Shown: piece by piece, positions 55,601 to 60,594 of the stretch | Layout: each line of letters begins with the position of its first letter | Numbering within the stretch: position 1 is the stretch's first letter | NCBI GenBank assembly: GCA_949358305.1 | Contig: OX442315.1 | Coordinates: 2,728,001 to 2,792,000, forward strand | Reading direction: 5' to 3' | DNA: 64,000 nucleotides | Source of the DNA: Strigamia acuminata | Taxonomy: Eukaryota > Arthropoda > Chilopoda > Geophilomorpha > Linotaeniidae | Notes under the pieces: model-generated | The model's database searches: none | Seen by the model: the letters and a program-made list of their open reading frames with translations, nothing else | What the model was told of the DNA's origin: nothing | Program-made: the position numbers and the translations under genes

Positions 55601-57672
55601 CGTTTTGCGTCGAAACTCCGTCGTGTCGACGTGAATGGGCGTCGTCTCGCTGGCAATACTGATTGCCTCGGCAAAATAACGTCGTGTTGGCGTGTATCGG
55701 TTCAGATGCACGTCTGGGCTGCGATTCGCTTCACGGCCGAATCCAAAATGGCCGCCGCAGGAGAATTTCACAACGACGTCGGAAAAAGTGCTTATTTCGC
55801 ACAGAAAAATTTCGAAATAAAGCTGCTTACACACTAAAATGTCCGTAGTAATGTCCGCACACGTTGCCGATCGTTTCCAATCGATTTGGCGAAGAAAATC
55901 CGTCTGCGTCGGTCGGTTCGCGTTTGCGGCGAAGTCGGGCGACGTCTTGGCTTCGTCTCGCGTCCAAAAAGGTCGGAAATCCTTTACAAACTGGTCAGGC
56001 CGTCGAGAACCATCCTCTGCTACCATATAAAGCGATTTCCTGGCCAAAACATCGGTTAGAAAGGAGTTGACGAGTGTCTAAACAGGTGCGCGACACCGAC
56101 ATGCGTGCGCCATGTTTAATATCACATAAAAGTGTACACGCTTCGAGGCTAACAACTGCACTCGGAAAAATAGGATAAATCATTGTTGGATTTCAATGAT
56201 TTGTCCTTTACATTATAAAATAAAAGCAATGACATTCATAATCGATAACTAAGCAATAATAACAATACAGGACTCGCTCTTTTGAGCAGACGATGTTATC
56301 AGCGCATGCTGCTAAATGGAAACGTTCAACCGCGGTACAGAACCAGCATTAATAAAAATCGAGATCGATTGAACGCGACATCGAGACATTAAATAGCAGC
56401 ACATTCATTACACATATCCGGAAAGTGTGTAATGTAAATATTCACAAACTATACAATATGGCGACAAACAACCAAACACACAATATTTCCACCACAACTC
56501 AATAAAAATAAGTAAAATATATTAAAATAGCGCCGAGCTATTTTTTGCCCCGAGTGCAATCAACATCTAAGTTAGACTTAAATGTTCCGTCAAACCAATA
56601 ACGAATTGAATCGAAATATCTCGCAGGAAAGGTTATCCATCGCCGGGAAATTACTCCACTCGGTCCTGGCTGGCGGGAGAGTAACCGGGAAATTACTCCG
56701 CGTCGATCACTCTGATAATGCGTCTGTGAAATATAAATACTCCACTCTAGATTCTACATTACCAATGCGTCTGTGAATTTTACTCCACTCTAGATTCTGC
56801 ACTCTACAACGGAATGTTGGCATGAAGATGGAGGGAGTGCGTCTGTGGGTTGTACCCCACTCTAGATACTACACTTAAATGTGTCTGTGAATTACTCACT
56901 CTAGTTACTACATTTCTACAACGGAATGTTGGCATGAAGAGGCGGGCAGTGTGTCTGTGAGTCTTCTACCCACTCTAGATACTTACACTAAATACAAAGT
57001 ATTTCTACAACGGATTGTCGGAACGCAGAGAAGTATAGTATGTGCTCAAGTAATATCAGTATCAAACAAAAACAGAACAAGAGCGAGCTATATCCGTTTT
57101 GCAGGGGGATATATACTCGGTGAGGAGAATCGCTGTTCAGTGATCCAATGGGATCACTGGGCAGTCAAATCCATCCAATCCCAGATCACAGGAAGTGGAT
57201 ACTCAGGACATAGTCTTCTACTAGGTCCACTACAGGAACTGGATACACAGGACACACTTTGGATTAAGTCCCTTTGACTATAATCCGAAAGGAGTCCAAC
57301 TCACAGTGGGTGATGAAGGGTGACTTCACCAGGTGTAAAGTTTGCACATAATTCAATAGAATTATGTGACAAATAAATCAACTAGTTTCTAAACATCCAA
57401 AAGTATTTAAAAGTGTCTAAAGTTGCAGTGGAATAAAATATAAATAGTAATTTATATTTTATTCACTCAAAAATTGTCGAAATTTGAATTTACCGCTAAA
57501 ACGCATCAGCGCCATCTATTGGTGAAATAATCGTCCTATACTAACAAAGTGTATGACAGTGTAACCGTCACACAGTAATAAATTGACAATTAGTCTTTTG
57601 CATACCTGTAGCAGCAGCCAATGTAACCAGTACCAGAATGTTCAGGAAGGTCATTTTCAGAACAATATTCAT
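34606..57672 (-). CDS. Secreted three-Ig/coiled-coil protein, gene F, with 21-kb intron 1
   Basis: Exons: 57672..57606 (signal), 36392..36120 (Ig1), 36044..35715 (Ig2), 35117..34827 (Ig3), 34764..34694 (coiled coil) and 34623..34606 (VIDIK, stop). Total 1050 nt, 349 aa, all phases correct. Intron 1 is 21.2 kb because gypsy-1, itself split by a copia element, inserted there; gene E's intron 1 shows the empty site (CTGTTTCAGTAATAAG). Gypsy-2 inserted 173 bp upstream of the ATG. Exons are open, but the signal exon may no longer be joined efficiently. Ig1 and Ig2 are E-like, Ig3 C-like. Confidence 0.75.
35158..35690. mobile_element. Pogo/Tigger-type MITE, intron 3 of gene F
   Basis: Inverted ends CAGTAGAAACTCTTTATAACGA and (reversed) CAGTCGAAACTCTTTATAACAA, flanked by TA. 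533 bp, no transposase. A truncated relative occupies the corresponding intron of gene E, implying insertion before E and F separated. Confidence 0.75.
36532..38122 (-). repeat. Gypsy-1 3' LTR, 1591 bp
   Basis: Identical by eye to the interrupted 5' LTR. It carries imperfect internal repeats (37275-37590): three copies of CTACAACGGAATGTTGGCAT-like sequence and several GTGTCTGTGA...CACTCTAGA blocks. Small ORFs inside it are chance frames repeated in both LTRs. Confidence 0.93.
38123..38779 (-). other. Gypsy-1 3' untranslated region and PPT
   Basis: The polypurine tract (complement AAGGGGGACT, 38123-38132) touches the 3' LTR. The rest is AT-rich with no coding signal. Confidence 0.75.
38780..40447 (-). 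CDS. Gypsy-1 ORF3, unassigned zinc-ribbon-like protein
   Basis: A 555-aa frame from the ATG at 40447 (MSRRGRASKRQ; an upstream in-frame ATG at 40486 adds 13 residues). It sits where an env gene would be, but no signal peptide, transmembrane or fusion segment is visible. The N-terminal third is basic and Ser/Arg-rich. A Cys-rich centre (counted from the 40486 Met: Cys 222, 225, 228, 243, 246, 281, 284; CPLCAGCGW, CVNCHGG, CRECG) suggests zinc binding. The C-terminal part is acidic, with a possible folded segment around WIFHPSRPESFQ. An acceptor-like TTTTTCTTGAAG precedes the ATG, compatible with a spliced mRNA. I recognise no family. Confidence 0.7.
   Translation of the reverse strand: MSRRGRASKRQYVHWDPEESEETDYRFVNPSSDPELVANWARDNPDLVPPRIRSAMGVSPNDSRPSRGRQASQRVVTYDAPHETPNWDFSDDSSQYSRSASRRRRQDDFSQEEESVEEAPPQTSSRQFARPRNPRDTASRGKTGKPKGPTKSTLASSSEALTRPTSQARSISELNLPSYRKQRREHVFRDMEAAALGTNIMPKSKLMFCPLCAGCGWLSSLLSGIHAVVCVNCHGGKRVAISSMWNEEILPFIVKGLSTPTARNWAMCRECGLIHQGPEQAIYVDPAQMSSTSTPRGGFTEPQPEPATSAKMIDGTPVVSAESIPANEPTSITASDSPLVASDSGPQAAASPEGTSANNMIVATIPLPEVNDAAEPIILLVHPYMPRPNMSLTEQTKAEVEHYFPILLEAAKRISVSISNDRIPDLSVPLAVIQWIFHPSRPESFQTRSFIWCKILQQVSAAAHPLIREGWHSGLPDHHLVFSEPTSANTIPLGGPDPLEVFTEEQHRMLLNPLAHDVEPDVVPELVAIQLNSPPAAVSEVVTSMEGFIEDEELD
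40448..41756 (-). other. Gypsy-1 gap between pol and ORF3
   Basis: 1.3 kb without a coding frame, unusual between pol and a third ORF. It is AT-rich with inverted patches such as TTAATTTAATTTCAAATTAAATTAA at about 40504-40530. It may hold splice or promoter signals for ORF3, but none could be proved. Confidence 0.5.
41757..45992 (-). CDS. Gypsy-1 Pol (PR-RT-RNase H-IN)
   Basis: About 1411 aa, open upstream through the slippery site near 46040 in the -1 frame relative to gag. The first codon at 45992 is TTG, so expression by frameshifting is expected. Domains: protease (LMDSGATQCFIG), RT (SIDLTKGYHQ, LPFGLCNAPSSFQ, YLDD), RNase H (LTDASHSGLGAVLCQ, LESDAKAL), integrase zinc domain (HGHPLTGHAG, CTHCQQ) and core with SIDLMGP, ISDNGKQF and NITERANRT. 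All catalytic residues are present and there is no internal stop. A basic tail with KKRKRFPSPVRQSKRRPKP could act as a nuclear localisation or chromatin signal. Confidence 0.93.
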   Translation of the reverse strand: MFPLSELSNDLFSRKDEFKLRHKPSHLTVPYVDDSKNKPPSLVISYEAVPVCRKASSSTGGVDEDLKFMTDQLENLSIFSGSWSAPKKPLVPKVFKLRKLLKLEKWNKKERKVLLGKLCNSKLINGGKDDPRMNVQIGGLDYNALMDSGATQCFIGVQLLSNTEIPVEFIQECPRGMRVCAVGIDHRPIGQVCLCVKWADKRRVTPMTFIILHKNVCGLILGHNFMRRTGINPNPRRAVFTCDDMPGWTAPYETTELNCCLASIRTLGLQGEGTPTSPDWAEKLVEGCNSSAEEKQLLVNVLVKLKNVFRDQLGCTKVAKHSIKFKPGATWKHQPYRMYNPAKKAIMTELVEELEADGLIEPATGPYISHPVIVAKPGGKYRLCIDYRWLNAITEVDAIQMPSIDLLIHHTNQAKYFTSIDLTKGYHQMEMEEEDKSKTAFYTPKGKFQFKRLPFGLCNAPSSFQHLMTTVLGDSLYKHALVYLDDIIIFSDTWENHLLHIKDVLEKLDAANLTINKDKSKFGRTSLRFLGHLISEGSLLPDPDKVSAVRNFPKPTCSKDIQRFVGLANFFRKFIPNIANIARPLTNIMHDQAKFVWDDSQTTAFETIKDILCDKDQALLHMPDMNKPFVILTDASHSGLGAVLCQDVELFCEKKQKLIMVPKAVAYASRVLHGAEVRYSTPELECLAVVWAIERFRPYIEYTTFTLESDAKALSWLMSTPEPSGRFGRWAVKIQCGAFKIIFRRGAMNQVADALSRAPLSALDTPDYDYIEPEEITHFYPTWNGNRCASLQVTETERKHFLTNVGLSLDFFSESYNPVRFHDSGEKGEEEGCTRENCRHIDVHNCNHENVHTALTDILKVVPPTRDEIIEAQLKDPACSKILVYLKGDEKLKNRITDKHWLNAIRGYTLDEPEENKGVMLIYFAPTDEEELNDSGNGFKAVIPRSLVRRALFACHGHPLTGHAGMSKTLDRAKQMYFWPRMSKDTRNYVRSCTHCQQYKPSQHQKHRASYTPHNMTNPWETVSIDLMGPKPAGRSQLKWILVIIDNCTKWIEVFPLATASSECIVNKMSEVFHRWGYPKKIISDNGKQFVSTIFNDFCRKNHVDIAHISPYHAAANITERANRTLKMMLALYSDIHSHWPKYLNSFAFAMRTAKSEATNCSPMILNTGRIVPLPFDPRITKHAIKFDKENPEAYVYSILDVIRRAHSEMHRKIQSNYEKHDRLHKDKYYICQFAKGDLVWKATHILSNKDKGISAGFAEKRDGPWEITAVLGGGSYTLRKLSDNTKAQAINIQDLMPYIPSYPIEEWTLDQKVGTNESHPTPDWMAGQVINSPELINEPVSMETEDLVEGKEEETSQISSKEDETPQNPSKKRKRFPSPVRQSKRRPKPNTKYVTDFVQLINCLKQVKLG
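46003..46043 (-). promoter_or_regulatory. Gypsy-1 gag-pol -1 ribosomal frameshift signal
   Basis: On the transcribed strand the last gag codons contain the slippery heptamer A AAA AAC in the gag frame (46043..46037), followed at once by TGA. After a 7-nt spacer (46036..46030), GGGGGTTG and CAACCCCC (46029..46022 and 46010..46003) can form a perfect 8-bp stem with an 11-nt loop. The pol frame is exactly the -1 frame and is open from the slip site. Confidence 0.88.
46034..48082 (-). CDS. Gypsy-1 Gag
   Basis: About 682 aa from the ATG at 48082 (MARRPVRVRG). The N-terminal half is low complexity (Arg/Asn/Ser/Pro-rich). A retrotransposon gag core follows (IEIPIFDGKQTEVARFLEI, AQRWFHKQRHTFNSW, SFLDCFD), then an acidic stretch and one CCHC knuckle (CFFCHEPGHFKREC). 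Gag would form the particle and bind the RNA. It ends at TGA 46034, directly after the frameshift heptamer. Confidence 0.9.
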   Translation of the reverse strand: MARRPVRVRGTRGNRGARRRGGMCETPRGIVESDLESQGEENVPRDVSNPGSSRTDPLSVPHDLEVYCRHYQLEVTQFSSLCEAQQYTANNQHERNRVITPDVVVTNERSVSVDRTGPRSPATYRYQQLPGWRMNVARDDNGQLNSSLSVQPSIQLPTSSWRSNSAERMGNSGQGNISAPISRNLPSATAVNNILPAPTGNLNDSFRVPQPRTNLSVQPKGRNENYQNFQSHTQSDGDFRNYRNSRSQGGRAPPRNQRFPGAPGDPRDSDPNSSSDESHAGRGGNYNNNFHRRNNSRSPPPPDRHQNCQGEPNPPPRDQESRSTPNSNSASNLSDENVKQIIQGLVGQIRSPSNPSPNFGKGIEIPIFDGKQTEVARFLEIVKAVALGKGIPLDDMVHTAVPGRLLGHAQRWFHKQRHTFNSWRTFEASFLDCFDLVPLTRERRLLNVKQRADESLYSFLLRYTQEQGEVPPGDKTGRAQLFDNLTQESFTALCTQGMYGNFTVDDILQYVGANRSKFESSQLAAKLEYDNRENHPTPKLHEKSKIFPSKTSLRLTQTQDEVEDEDESENDDSTDDGSMERLFAAQYEKTTGKCFFCHEPGHFKRECPVLAKKLAGKADSLNSNKRFNHSAPNPEFKRPKQNWVTSETLDSKFTDFQKNMVDLLIKHLPAATESVTPDETKN
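48083..48937 (-). other. Gypsy-1 5' leader
   Basis: About 850 bp between the PBS and gag. Open frames here (for example 48199-48483 minus) show no family match. The right part (48600-48900) is AT-rich. It probably holds packaging signals, none identified. Confidence 0.6.
48938..48955 (-). other. Gypsy-1 primer-binding site, tRNA-Gln
   Basis: The minus strand reads TGGAGGTCCCACCGAGAT, the complement of a tRNA-Gln 3' end with CCA, two bases inside the LTR. Confidence 0.8.
48958..49485 (-). repeat. Gypsy-1 5' LTR, inner part
   Basis: First 528 bp as read on the plus strand, matching 36532 onward. Broken by the copia element after GAAAAT; AAAAT (49481-49485) is the copia target duplication. Confidence 0.92.
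49486..49962 (-). repeat. Copia 3' LTR, 477 bp
   Basis: Matches 56028-56504. The polypurine tract (complement AAAGGGGGATA) lies at 49963-49973. Confidence 0.9.
49980..52454 (-). CDS. Copia Pol, RT-RNase H part
   Basis: The downstream half of the polyprotein. It opens (non-ATG) with the end of the integrase region (GSKTFVHIPSQVRKGKLEGRA), then an acidic linker, RT (GSKWIYKMKRD, RLVAQGFKQRPG, VHLDIKAAYLYGDL, SLYGLHQSGRMW, FYVDD) and RNase H (VYTDASFALD, SIMESEFLAV, NKHIDVKLHFLRDW). No stops within. It is in the -1 frame relative to the upstream part; the shift lies at the A5 run 52455-52459. The active-site Asp pair is intact. Confidence 0.9.
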   Translation of the reverse strand: MSLRHIRCIGSKTFVHIPSQVRKGKLEGRAWAGALIGYAISTRGYRVWDPVRNQVFASKHVRIFEDSYWYEIGKRLQQPIKQPQGGQFKHFGDSSSDTEGDDDDSVAPIPEIVEEVQEALPPPIPPPVEPPVPKEKPPLPTTPKPVFRPELRPLVKQAIQQPAIETVEGDLVGDAGAGDNPVEEIGGAKGDNGDGENYFNVYPDDDEEVDLPPTIQARRGSGKKGKKVKDPLSLPLDMTKWRRVQSVRKAGATAGKIDVVYFSPNEDKLRSRTDVARWCDAEGYHYDPDLFDFKTLEGEEPELPFAGFCAVEPDTYEEAMRHTNKRDWEKAMKEETDIFDDRTVYKEIDKPEGELLLGSKWIYKMKRDQSGVVARYRARLVAQGFKQRPGIDFTEVFSPVVNFVLVIVFFCTLVILKGWRDVHLDIKAAYLYGDLDKVQFMEIPKGYRTAENQHKCWMLLKSLYGLHQSGRMWYQALHDRLLQLGFVPLLGLNCVYALDNDAILIFYVDDIVLFSKDDYVEECVVRWIRESFDTVDLGPVTLLLGIAFDRSGGQIRIHQRAYIEKLCKLYGVDSCLRIRVPGTPGTIIQGVTEKERVDSTFPYRNLVGSLLFLASRTRPDILFSVIVLSQYNEKHSTRHISMLLQILRYLANTSDYMINLSNCRNDNLTVYTDASFALDADKRRSFGGHIVYLGGVPIMWNCHKQSMTALSIMESEFLAVVDGVKEIIWLERLYDADIMFSINRNTPCVYADSMPAIQYAKNRIENRANKHIDVKLHFLRDWFERGTFAIKHIPGALNVADVMTKWLPKPRLNTLCEHLFVRRK
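52001..54826 (-). CDS. Copia Gag-protease-integrase part
   Basis: From the ATG at 54826 (MASKHDDYK). Gag with the copia-type start (KKLDGTNYATWSVQVQLLL), CCHC knuckle (CFTCGGSGHFARECP), protease (WYVDTGATDHFSF), GAG-pre-integrase (STWHSRMGHHNAKGI) and integrase core (HMDVWGAS, IKTDNGGEF, NSVAERANR). True homology ends near 52455, where a one-base shift diverts the frame; the last approximately 150 codons before its stop at 52001 are out-of-frame reading. One polyprotein is usual for copia elements, so this is probably a lesion or a homopolymer sequencing error. Confidence 0.9.
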   Translation of the reverse strand: MASKHDDYKDIKKLDGTNYATWSVQVQLLLKYNGVWGHVSGSEPPLAATATAKEKREFNAREDKAMSTICMSCAEPQQVIAVACPTAAKVWEALKDAYQPTTRARRARLRREFLNMKLRDNEEMLVFTGRVDRKIVELKDVKIEVTDEFQAFQYLDLLPPQYEAVKQTAYHWSDTEFTAKNVKERLLGEYNRLYEQTNEFGVPPVLADNTTAFYTKGKWKPRGKTPNSPGTSRGTCFTCGGSGHFARECPSPPKQQGTFPASAGSPAQLNRGGTRGKGRGRGGPQRANLTQLDPYTDEPYTLYSAVSEEKPTVPLSLVSHGNYDSQWYVDTGATDHFSFNRNWFSNFKPLSNFSVLQGEGKSKIEGVGNIVLTSLYGQRTRKITLTNVFFAPNFRKNLISLGRTDEAGLCTIVKDGKMSIFKDKIEEPLISAVRTSDRLYKVNCRVEVNSVNTAALTAQQDTAAVLDLIKSSVKDEKFVQPLLTILDFKSALLKSFCKPDMGKSASNLSTQVSEPTKANAPAAINLQKTVNEVQTPPAIVPEANATAKVNKSGDTGIKMRKKEISQSMDTWHSRMGHHNAKGIIKLTESEDVFGINLSNKELSTCDACARAKSTRASFPPIITISTKGVLDLVHMDVWGASQATSLGGANFYFILVDDYSRYMWIITMKTKGEVLGHFKRWLTEVERTTSRKVKCIKTDNGGEFISRNWDDYASKIGLKCIRTNTYSPEMNSVAERANRTIVGGVRALMLENDFPYPLWAELATTIVYLKNRFPHEGLGGKVPYTVFFGKNCLCDTSGVLGRRHLYISRPRSERANWKEGLGREHSLDTQYQLGATGFGILYGIKFLRPNMSEFSKTHIGMRLANGYNSPSSNRRVANSNILGILPRTPREMMMIPLPLSLKLLRKCKRHYHLLFRPLLNPRFRRRSLLYPQPQSLFSDLN
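54851..56002 (-). other. Copia 5' leader
   Basis: An unusually long (about 1.15 kb) GC-richer region between PBS and gag. A 244-aa minus-strand frame (55313-56047) runs across the PBS into the LTR and has no recognisable domain, so it is not called a gene. Confidence 0.6.
56015..56025 (-). other. Copia primer-binding site, initiator tRNA-Met
   Basis: The minus strand reads TGGTAGCAGAG, complementary to the last 11 nt of initiator tRNA-Met, two bases from the LTR. Confidence 0.75.
56028..56504 (-). repeat. Copia 5' LTR, 477 bp
   Basis: Apparently identical to 49486-49962, including a chance frame shared by both. Confidence 0.9.
56510..57572 (-). repeat. Gypsy-1 5' LTR, outer part
   Basis: Remaining 1063 bp. 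Together with 48958-49485 it totals 1591 bp, equal to the 3' LTR. Ends CGTCACA, followed by CAGT. Confidence 0.92.
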
Positions 57673-57844
57673 GTCAGCCAGTTAACGACGTCGTATGCAA
57701 TTTGTGACTCGATAAATTGAAAAGGTGAAATTTGATAAGATTTTTTTTTCCCTTCAACAAATTGATCAAGGTTCATGCGTGTTGTTGTGACGCAAAAGTC
57801 ACGAATTAATTTAGAGTTTTAAAATTAGTTGAATAAATATTTAC

Positions 57845-58012
57845 TAGTGTGTATTTATGATTTGATGAATGGTGGTCAAGAAAGACAACATGTCGGCCAT
57901 AGTAAACTAAACTAACTGATTTATTGTCGAATTACAATATAGGTGGCGCTGCTCTTAAAAGCGCCGAAACATAACGATTGGTCAAGATTGACCGATGGAG
58001 TAAGACACTCCA
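57845..58012 (-). repeat. Gypsy-2 3' LTR, 168 bp
   Basis: Minus strand TGGAGTGTC...ACACACTA. The polypurine tract (complement AAAGGGGATGT) is at 58013-58023. Confidence 0.9.
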
Positions 58013-58170
58013 ACATCCCCTTTAATTGGGAGAAACACCAATTATACAATCAAGAAAAGGATAAAACAAATTAAACATTAAACACATGTAATAAAAGCTA
58101 ATAAAGAACAAAGTTGAAATTTAAGCAAATACAAAATGAAATCAATTATTTCAAAACACAAACACAAACA

Positions 58171-60594
58171 TCAATTCGGTGGGAAACCATAAAAGTCCGT
58201 TTGTTTCCTGTTTCGGACTGGTCGAGGGCTAAGCGCTGAAGGAACTGGAGCACTCGAGCCAGCAATTGCAGGAGGCGATGGCGCACGAACGGGCAGCGGT
58301 GGTGCATGTGTTGGCACAACATTCTGTGGTACGACAGCTGGTGGAATGACGAGTGGTGGATCAAGCACGGGCACAGGCGGTGCAGTCGGCGGTGAAGTGA
58401 GTGCGAAGGGAAGCAGGGAACTTCTACAATCTTTCCCCCCATTTTGTGGCAACAAACTCGGATCCGCGCGACGTCGCAACTGGTCAATGTGGCGATTCCA
58501 CGTCACATCAAGGGCAACTTCTACGTCGTACGTGGATGAGGAAGTTTTCTTCTTTATTATTCCTGGAATCCACTTAGGCGTACCGCGATAATCTCGAGCA
58601 AACACGAGATCCCCAACGTCGAAACGGCGCGGAATGTCAATCTGGTCGACATCAGGCAATAGTCGTGGGTTCAGCAAGTGTAGTCGAGTTCGGATTTCAC
58701 GTTGAAGAAAGGCGGCAGCTGGTGTAACTTTCGTCGTGGCGTGAGGTGTTGAGTGATACGATGAGATAAAGCGTGATACGGCATCCGACAAGGAGAAATT
58801 TAAGGTTAGAAATTTATCAACTTGATTTTTAAAAGTCTTCACAAAACCCTCAACCGCGCCATTTGTAGCTGGATGGTATGGCGGTGAGAGAGTGTGACGA
58901 ATTCCATTTATCGCCAAGAACTGGCGAAATTCCTGCGAGGTGAACTGTGGCCCGTTGTCGGTATGGAAATGCAATGGCAAACCGTGATTTTCGAACCAAG
59001 ACTTGATTACTTCAATGGTGGCGGCGGCTGTCGTCGTTGACATCTTGCGCACTTCACACCACTTGGTTTTGGCGTCAACGGCCAACAGGAACATCGAGTT
59101 GTGAAACGGGCCGGCGAAGTCCAAATGAACTCGGCCCCACACCTGGTCGGAAACTGGCCAACTGACGGTGTTTGATTTGGGTGGATCGGGTAAGCTTCGC
59201 TGGCATACATCGCAATTCTTAACTGTGCGCTCGATGTCTGCGTCGATTCCAGGCCACCAAACAGTGGCTCGCGCCAACGATTTGGTACGGACAATGCCGT
59301 AATGACCTGAGTGGAGCTCGACCAACACCGAACAGCGAACAGCTTTAGGAATCACCAACCTGTCGGAGAGAAATAAAAATTCGTCAAAGGTTGAGAACGA
59401 GTCCCGATGTTTGTAAAATTCAGCGGTGTCCGGCGTGCGTGATTCCCATCCGGTGCGAACATGTCGCAAAACAGCTTGCAATACTTTGTCGGCTGCATAT
59501 GCAGCTTTCAGAGAAGTAGCAGTCATGGGGAAATCTGAAATGAAAGCAGAATAAATTTTGTTAATGCCGACTTCCAAATCTTCTTTGCTGTCCACACTCG
59601 GTTGTGGATTACGAGACAAACCATCGGCAATGGCATTGTCCACAGCAGGCACGTGTTCAATAACGAAATCATATGCGGAAAGAAATACCGCCCAACGATG
59701 CAGTCGTGCAGCCACGATCTGATTACATCCCTTTTTCTCTCCAAATATAGAAACAAGGGGTTTGTGGTCCGTACGCAGGAAGAAACGACGCCCAAACAGG
59801 TAGTGATGGAATTTCCTTATGCCATAAATAATGGCGAATCCCTCACGCTCTATCTGTGCGTAGTTCTTCTGCGCGGCCGATAAAAGAGAACTCGCAAAGG
59901 CAATTGGCCTGTGAGTACCGTCTGGATCGAGGTGCGACAAGAACGCTCCCACGCCTACCGGGGAAGCATCGACTGTCAAAAACAATTTTTTAGACTGATC
60001 AAAGTGAACCAACGCTGACTCTGTGGACACAGCAACCTTAACCTTTTTCCAGGTGGACTCGTGCTCCTCTGTCCACTTCCACTCGACATCGTCACGTGTT
60101 AAACGATATAACGGTTCGAGCAGAGTAGACAAATTTGCAACAAAGCGACCGTAGTAATTGATGAGACCAAGGAACGATTTCAAAGAGGTTACATCACTGG
60201 GGCGCGTTGCATCTCGTAAAGGAGCGAGTTTGGAATCTATCGGAGAAATGCCATGTTTAGAAATATTCAAACCTAGGAACTGAATCGACCGTTGCATAAA
60301 GCGACACTTCCGGCGATTCAAAGTAAGCCCGGCTCCGCCGAATGTCGACAGGAGCACATCCAAGTTTTGCAGGTGAACTGTGTTAGTCACACCTGTCACG
60401 GCAGAATCATCGATAAACGGCTGAGCGCTGTTCACCTTGGCGGTCAACTGGTCCATCGTTTGTTGGAATAGAGCGGGAGCGGATGAAATTCCATAAAATA
60501 ACCTATTTACTCTGAAAAGGCCCAAATGCGTGTTAATCGTACATGACATTTTACTCTCCTCATCTAATTCCAGTTGATTAAAGGCTGAATTCAT
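58171..60594 (-). CDS. Gypsy-2 Pol, RT-RNase H-IN part
   Basis: About 807 aa beginning inside RT (the Met at 60594 is internal, within the LDMNSAF motif-A context). Includes GISSAPALFQ, FIDD (catalytic pair), RNase H (LTVDASPVGVGAFL, RTDHKPL), an integrase zinc domain (HSGHYGI, CDVCQ), and a core with VHLDFAGP, HTDNGPQF and GAVEGF (D-35-E). The proline-rich tail ends RPVRNRKQTDFYG. Open throughout. It is +1 relative to the upstream frame; the change maps to the C9 run at 60615-60623 (G9 on the coding strand). Confidence 0.9.
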   Translation of the reverse strand: MNSAFNQLELDEESKMSCTINTHLGLFRVNRLFYGISSAPALFQQTMDQLTAKVNSAQPFIDDSAVTGVTNTVHLQNLDVLLSTFGGAGLTLNRRKCRFMQRSIQFLGLNISKHGISPIDSKLAPLRDATRPSDVTSLKSFLGLINYYGRFVANLSTLLEPLYRLTRDDVEWKWTEEHESTWKKVKVAVSTESALVHFDQSKKLFLTVDASPVGVGAFLSHLDPDGTHRPIAFASSLLSAAQKNYAQIEREGFAIIYGIRKFHHYLFGRRFFLRTDHKPLVSIFGEKKGCNQIVAARLHRWAVFLSAYDFVIEHVPAVDNAIADGLSRNPQPSVDSKEDLEVGINKIYSAFISDFPMTATSLKAAYAADKVLQAVLRHVRTGWESRTPDTAEFYKHRDSFSTFDEFLFLSDRLVIPKAVRCSVLVELHSGHYGIVRTKSLARATVWWPGIDADIERTVKNCDVCQRSLPDPPKSNTVSWPVSDQVWGRVHLDFAGPFHNSMFLLAVDAKTKWCEVRKMSTTTAAATIEVIKSWFENHGLPLHFHTDNGPQFTSQEFRQFLAINGIRHTLSPPYHPATNGAVEGFVKTFKNQVDKFLTLNFSLSDAVSRFISSYHSTPHATTKVTPAAAFLQREIRTRLHLLNPRLLPDVDQIDIPRRFDVGDLVFARDYRGTPKWIPGIIKKKTSSSTYDVEVALDVTWNRHIDQLRRRADPSLLPQNGGKDCRSSLLPFALTSPPTAPPVPVLDPPLVIPPAVVPQNVVPTHAPPLPVRAPSPPAIAGSSAPVPSALSPRPVRNRKQTDFYGFPPN

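Larger units (their letters stand above)
49486..56504 (-). mobile_element. Ty1/copia-type element nested in the gypsy-1 LTR
   Basis: 7019 bp with 477-bp LTRs that look identical and a 5-bp duplication AAAAT (49481-49485, 56505-56509). The uninterrupted gypsy-1 3' LTR supplies the empty site (TATGAAAATAAGTAAAA). The LTRs run TATTGAG...CTTTA on the minus strand rather than TG...CA. The internal frame has a single break (see the CDS entries). Confidence 0.93.
36532..57572 (-). mobile_element. Gypsy-1: approximately 14-kb Ty3/gypsy element with three ORFs
   Basis: Outer boundaries are TGTGACG...CGTCACA LTR ends and a 4-bp duplication CAGT (36528-36531, 57573-57576). Subtracting the nested copia (7024 bp with its duplication) leaves 14017 bp. 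Order on the minus strand: 5' LTR, tRNA-Gln PBS, gag, pol (-1 frame), a 1.3-kb gap, ORF3, PPT, 3' LTR. Long LTRs, a 4-bp duplication and an extra 3' ORF recall the Osvaldo-like group; that placement is tentative. Confidence 0.92.

Noticed and set aside
55313-56047. A 244-aa minus-strand ORF in the copia leader
   Set aside because: It crosses the primer-binding site and enters the LTR, has no domain, and precedes the real gag start.
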